From Sedimentitalea sp041224545 (GTDB lineage Bacteria; Pseudomonadota; Alphaproteobacteria; Rhodobacterales; Rhodobacteraceae): a stretch of DNA of 64,000 nt. Of this stretch, positions 61,685 through 64,000 are shown one piece after another (positions within the stretch are counted from its first letter, which is position 1; each line of letters opens with the position of its first letter). A program made the translations under genes and the position numbers. The notes beneath the pieces are model-generated. The model made no database searches. It saw only the letters and a list, made by a program, of their open reading frames with translations, and was not told where the DNA came from. The stretch is taken from contig NZ_JBGFGP010000124.1 of NCBI RefSeq assembly GCF_041224545.1, forward strand, positions 45,754 through 109,753. The letters run 5' to 3'.

Positions 61685-62332
61685 TCAGAAAGGGTGATAA
61701 ATATGCGATATGATGGATTCGCGAACGTTCACCAGGTGCAGTTTCATCGCGGCGCTGGCGGCCTCTGGATCCTGTGCGATGACGGCATCAATCAGTGCAA
61801 TATGCTCTTCACAACCCGGCACCAAACGATCGGGGATCGAGCCTTGGTCATACATCCCAGTCTTGACCTTCAGCCCCTCAATCAACTCCAATAAAAGTTT
61901 GGAGCCTGCCATCTCTGCAAGGATAAAATGAAGCCGCATGTCCAGGGCTGAATGCTCGGCTGTCGAGGGGCGCGGGCCATCCATGAAAGCCTGCATCTTG
62001 GACCTGATGTCTTCCAGTTCCGCAGTGGATTTACCCGAAATTGCCGCCTTGCGCGCCGCTTCACACTCCAGCAGACTGCGCACATGGAGGATCTCCATGA
62101 TCTCGTTCAAAGTCACGCTTGAAACCACCGGCGCGCTGCCGGCGCTACGCTTGGCCAGGCCCTCGCTGACCAACTGCGCGATAGCTTCGCGCACCGGAGT
62201 ACGTGACACGCCCAAATGATCGGCGAATTTCTTCTCGCTCAACCGCGTGCCCGGCTCCAATGTGCCGTCCAGGATCATCGCCTTTAGACGCCTGAAGGTG
62301 GTATCCCCAAGCGTCTCCGTTTTATCGGCCAT
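61685..62332 (-). CDS. GntR-family regulator, FadR/FCD subgroup
   Basis: A 215-residue regulator. The wHTH is TFRRLKAMILDGTLEPGTRL, then HLGVSRTPVREAIAQLVSEG. The all-helical FCD domain follows, with HVRSLLECEAARKAAI, DMRLHFILAEMAG and EEHIALIDAVIAQDPEAAS supplying the Asp/His metal or ligand residues. GAGG precedes the ATG at 62332. It is divergent from hydA and lies upstream of the VOC-led operon. Probably represses both. Confidence 0.92.
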   Translation of the reverse strand: MADKTETLGDTTFRRLKAMILDGTLEPGTRLSEKKFADHLGVSRTPVREAIAQLVSEGLAKRSAGSAPVVSSVTLNEIMEILHVRSLLECEAARKAAISGKSTAELEDIRSKMQAFMDGPRPSTAEHSALDMRLHFILAEMAGSKLLLELIEGLKVKTGMYDQGSIPDRLVPGCEEHIALIDAVIAQDPEAASAAMKLHLVNVRESIISHIYHPF

Positions 62333-62396
62333 GTTACCTCCTCTTGACGGCATATTGTCCGCCTCTTCCGCAATATGTTTCTCAACGGTATACCAA

Positions 62397-62414
62397 TTAG
62401 TATACGCATGGTAT
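62397..62414. promoter_or_regulatory. Operator candidate in the regulator-hydA spacer
   Basis: TTAGTATACGCATGGTAT at 62397-62414, 15 of 18 bases identical to 61613-61630. Just upstream, GGTATACC at 62388-62394 adds another dyad half. It sits between the divergent regulator and dihydropyrimidinase starts, so it can control both. Confidence 0.52.
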
Positions 62415-62458
62415 GATTATTTCACAGGTAATTGACACTGCATATCGTCGAGGTCGTC

Positions 62459-63856
62459 ATGCAAAGTAAACAGATTGATACCATCATTCGCGGCGGCACC
62501 GTTGTCACCCCATCCGGCACTGCGGTTCAGGACATCGCCGTTTCGGGCGGCAAAATCAGTGAATTGGGCAACGCAATCCAATCTTCCGCCCCGAGGGAGA
62601 TCGACGCGCGCGGTCTGCTTGTCCTGCCGGGCGGCGTGGACACCCACTGCCATATCGAACAGATGTCCGGTGCCGGGCTCATGAATGCCGACACATTCCG
62701 CACGGCCACACGCTCCGCCGCAATGGGCGGAACGACGACAACCGTTTCATTCGCCGCGCAACATGCAGGTCAGAAAATGCGGCAAGTGGTAGGAGACTAT
62801 GCCGCGCTGGCCGAGAAAGGCGCAGTGATCGACCACGCCTTTCACATGATCGTTGCCGATACCGGCAAGGGCAATCTGACCGAGGACATCCCCGCTCTGA
62901 TCGCCGGAGGGCATCGCTCAATCAAGATTTTCACCACCTACGCCAAAGTGCGCCAGGACGATAAATCGATCCTCGATATCCTCGCGCTTGCCCGGGACGC
63001 AGGGGCGCTGGTCTGTTTCCACGCCGAGAATGACGGGCTGATCGGCCATATGACCGAAAAGCTACTGTCCGAGGGCAAGACCGCGCCGAAATACCACGCG
63101 GTCTCTCACCCGCGCGAGGCGGAGATTGAGGCGATCGACCGCATGTGCCGCTTTGCTGAATTCACCGGCGCACGGATCATGATTTTTCACGTCTCTACCC
63201 GCGAAGGGGCCGAGATCGTTCGTCAAGCGCGGTCCCGTGGCGTGAGGGTGCAGGCCGAGACCTGTCCGCATTACTTATTCATGACCGCTGATGTTCTGGA
63301 GCGCGAGAACGCGGCCCGCTTCATGTGTTCCCCTCCGCAACGCAGCCGCGATGATCAGCAGGCACTTTGGGACGCAATGGCCGATGGCACGATTGAACTC
63401 GTTACCTCAGATCACGCGCCCTATCGCATGGATGCAAGCGGCAAGTTCGCTCATGGCGAGGATGCGCCTTTTAACCAGATCGCCAATGGCATGCCGGGGC
63501 TGGAAACGCGGTTGCCGCTGATGTTCACCGCCATGGTGAGCGGTGGCCGCTTGGGGGTTGAAGCCTTCGTCCAACTCACCGCCACCGCCCCTGCCAGAGC
63601 TTTTGGTTTGGACGGGAAGGGTGCGATTATCGAAGGGTTTGATGCCGATCTGGCGATTTGGGATCCGGAGGCGACCCATACCTACGGAGCGAATGATCTG
63701 CATGACAACACAGGGTACAATCCTTTCGAGGGCACTACCGTCAAAGGGCTGCCGCTCCACGTCTTATCTCGCGGGAGAATGCTGATACGCGATCGGTCCC
63801 TCGTGACAGAAACGCCCCAAGGGCGCCGGTTGCCGATGACTTCCCTCGGTTGGTAA
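62459..63856 (+). CDS. hydA: Dihydropyrimidinase/hydantoinase
   Basis: A 465-residue cyclic amidase that opens dihydropyrimidine or hydantoin rings. Metal ligands are visible: GGVDTHCHIEQMSG (H-x-H), the carboxylated Lys in GHRSIKIFTTYAK, His in IFHVSTREGAEIV and CPHYLFMT, and Asp in LVTSDHAPYRM. GAGG stands six bases before the ATG at 62459; a TTG nine codons earlier is less likely. It is divergent from the FadR-type regulator and completes the cyclic-amide pathway with the racemase and amidohydrolase. Confidence 0.92.
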   Translation: MQSKQIDTIIRGGTVVTPSGTAVQDIAVSGGKISELGNAIQSSAPREIDARGLLVLPGGVDTHCHIEQMSGAGLMNADTFRTATRSAAMGGTTTTVSFAAQHAGQKMRQVVGDYAALAEKGAVIDHAFHMIVADTGKGNLTEDIPALIAGGHRSIKIFTTYAKVRQDDKSILDILALARDAGALVCFHAENDGLIGHMTEKLLSEGKTAPKYHAVSHPREAEIEAIDRMCRFAEFTGARIMIFHVSTREGAEIVRQARSRGVRVQAETCPHYLFMTADVLERENAARFMCSPPQRSRDDQQALWDAMADGTIELVTSDHAPYRMDASGKFAHGEDAPFNQIANGMPGLETRLPLMFTAMVSGGRLGVEAFVQLTATAPARAFGLDGKGAIIEGFDADLAIWDPEATHTYGANDLHDNTGYNPFEGTTVKGLPLHVLSRGRMLIRDRSLVTETPQGRRLPMTSLGW

Positions 63857-63884
63857 GCCCCAGCCTCATTGATCGTCAAAGAAG

Positions 63885-64000
63885 CTAGAAGAGGACGGTA
63901 GCAGCCAGGGCGACGGCGGAGAGGACTGTCTTCGCGCATCTGTCGTAGCGTGTGGCCACGCGACGCCAATCCGTCAAACGGCCAAACATGATCTCGCGGT
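63885..64000 (-). mobile_element. IS5-type transposase, 3' end only (gene continues past the window)
   Basis: The minus-strand frame ending at 63885 (TAG) reads REIMFGRLTDWRRVATRYDR followed by CAKTVLSAVALAATVLF. This is the characteristic C terminus of IS5-family (IS427-like) transposases. The rest lies beyond base 64000. The element's left terminal repeat should fall between about 63857 and 63884, directly after hydA; I cannot define it without the other end. No frameshift is seen in the visible part. Confidence 0.85.

Noticed and set aside
1..64000. CRISPR array, tRNA or rRNA genes
   Set aside because: No regularly spaced direct repeats and no cloverleaf or rRNA-like stretch were noticed on either strand; a dedicated scan was not possible.

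Overview
The window is a GC-rich alphaproteobacterial chromosome segment, most likely from the Rhodobacterales (Roseobacter-type). A ccrM-rnhB pair, a DinB polymerase with an N-terminal zinc-ribbon-like segment, two TRAP uptake systems, and many CoA-thioester and sugar-acid catabolic genes point that way. The genus cannot be named from the sequence alone.

Layout. (1) 1-2929: the 3' part of a sulfatase, then a sulfotransferase. (2) 3126-8787: a repeat-rich PRC-barrel envelope protein, then a compact operon of three small membrane proteins, an APC-family permease (Eat-like), a universal stress protein and two small unknowns. A decayed IS630-type transposase follows at about 8880-9130. (3) 9206-18663: an acyl-CoA catabolic locus (enoyl-CoA hydratase, three acyl-CoA dehydrogenases, TRAP transporter, CaiB-type CoA-transferase) with a divergent IclR regulator. 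(4) 18785-27485: a sugar-acid locus (FAH-type hydrolase, SDR, TRAP transporter, split UxaA/SAF dehydratase, mandelate-racemase-type dehydratase, RraA-type aldolase) with its own divergent IclR regulator. (5) 27659-29912: a leaderless subtilase and a small protein resembling its prodomain. (6) 30542-35252: housekeeping genes pyrF, Nudix hydrolase, dinB, ccrM and rnhB.

(7) 35796-51053 is the most striking region, a bacterial microcompartment (BMC) locus. A minus-strand operon encodes a class III aminotransferase or phospholyase, a CoA-acylating aldehyde dehydrogenase with an encapsulation-type tail, two BMC-T proteins, one BMC-H and one BMC-P shell protein, and a small BMC-associated protein. 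It continues with a Pot-type ABC transporter, an SDR, an APH-fold kinase and a cysteine hydrolase. This set resembles the mycobacterial RMM (1-amino-2-propanol/aminoacetone) compartment. Divergently encoded are a DeoR regulator and a B12-dependent diol dehydratase whose large and medium subunits are fused. In that enzyme the catalytic and metal-site residues are kept, but two substrate-pocket residues differ (Ser301 to Asp, Gln336 to Ala, Klebsiella numbering), and the N-terminal BMC-targeting extensions of the medium and small subunits are missing. No reactivase, phosphotransacylase or alcohol dehydrogenase is seen in the window. A B12 dehydratase joined to an amino-alcohol compartment suggests an amino-diol or other cationic substrate.

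(8) 51140-63856: a cyclic-amide (hydantoin/pyrimidine-like) catabolic locus. It has a DapA-family lyase, an Asp/Glu/hydantoin racemase, a deaminase-type amidohydrolase, a Dpp-type ABC transporter with two binding proteins (one lacking a signal peptide), a VOC protein, a FadR-type regulator and a dihydropyrimidinase. Two matching 18-bp sites probably serve the regulator. The window ends in an IS5-type transposase gene.
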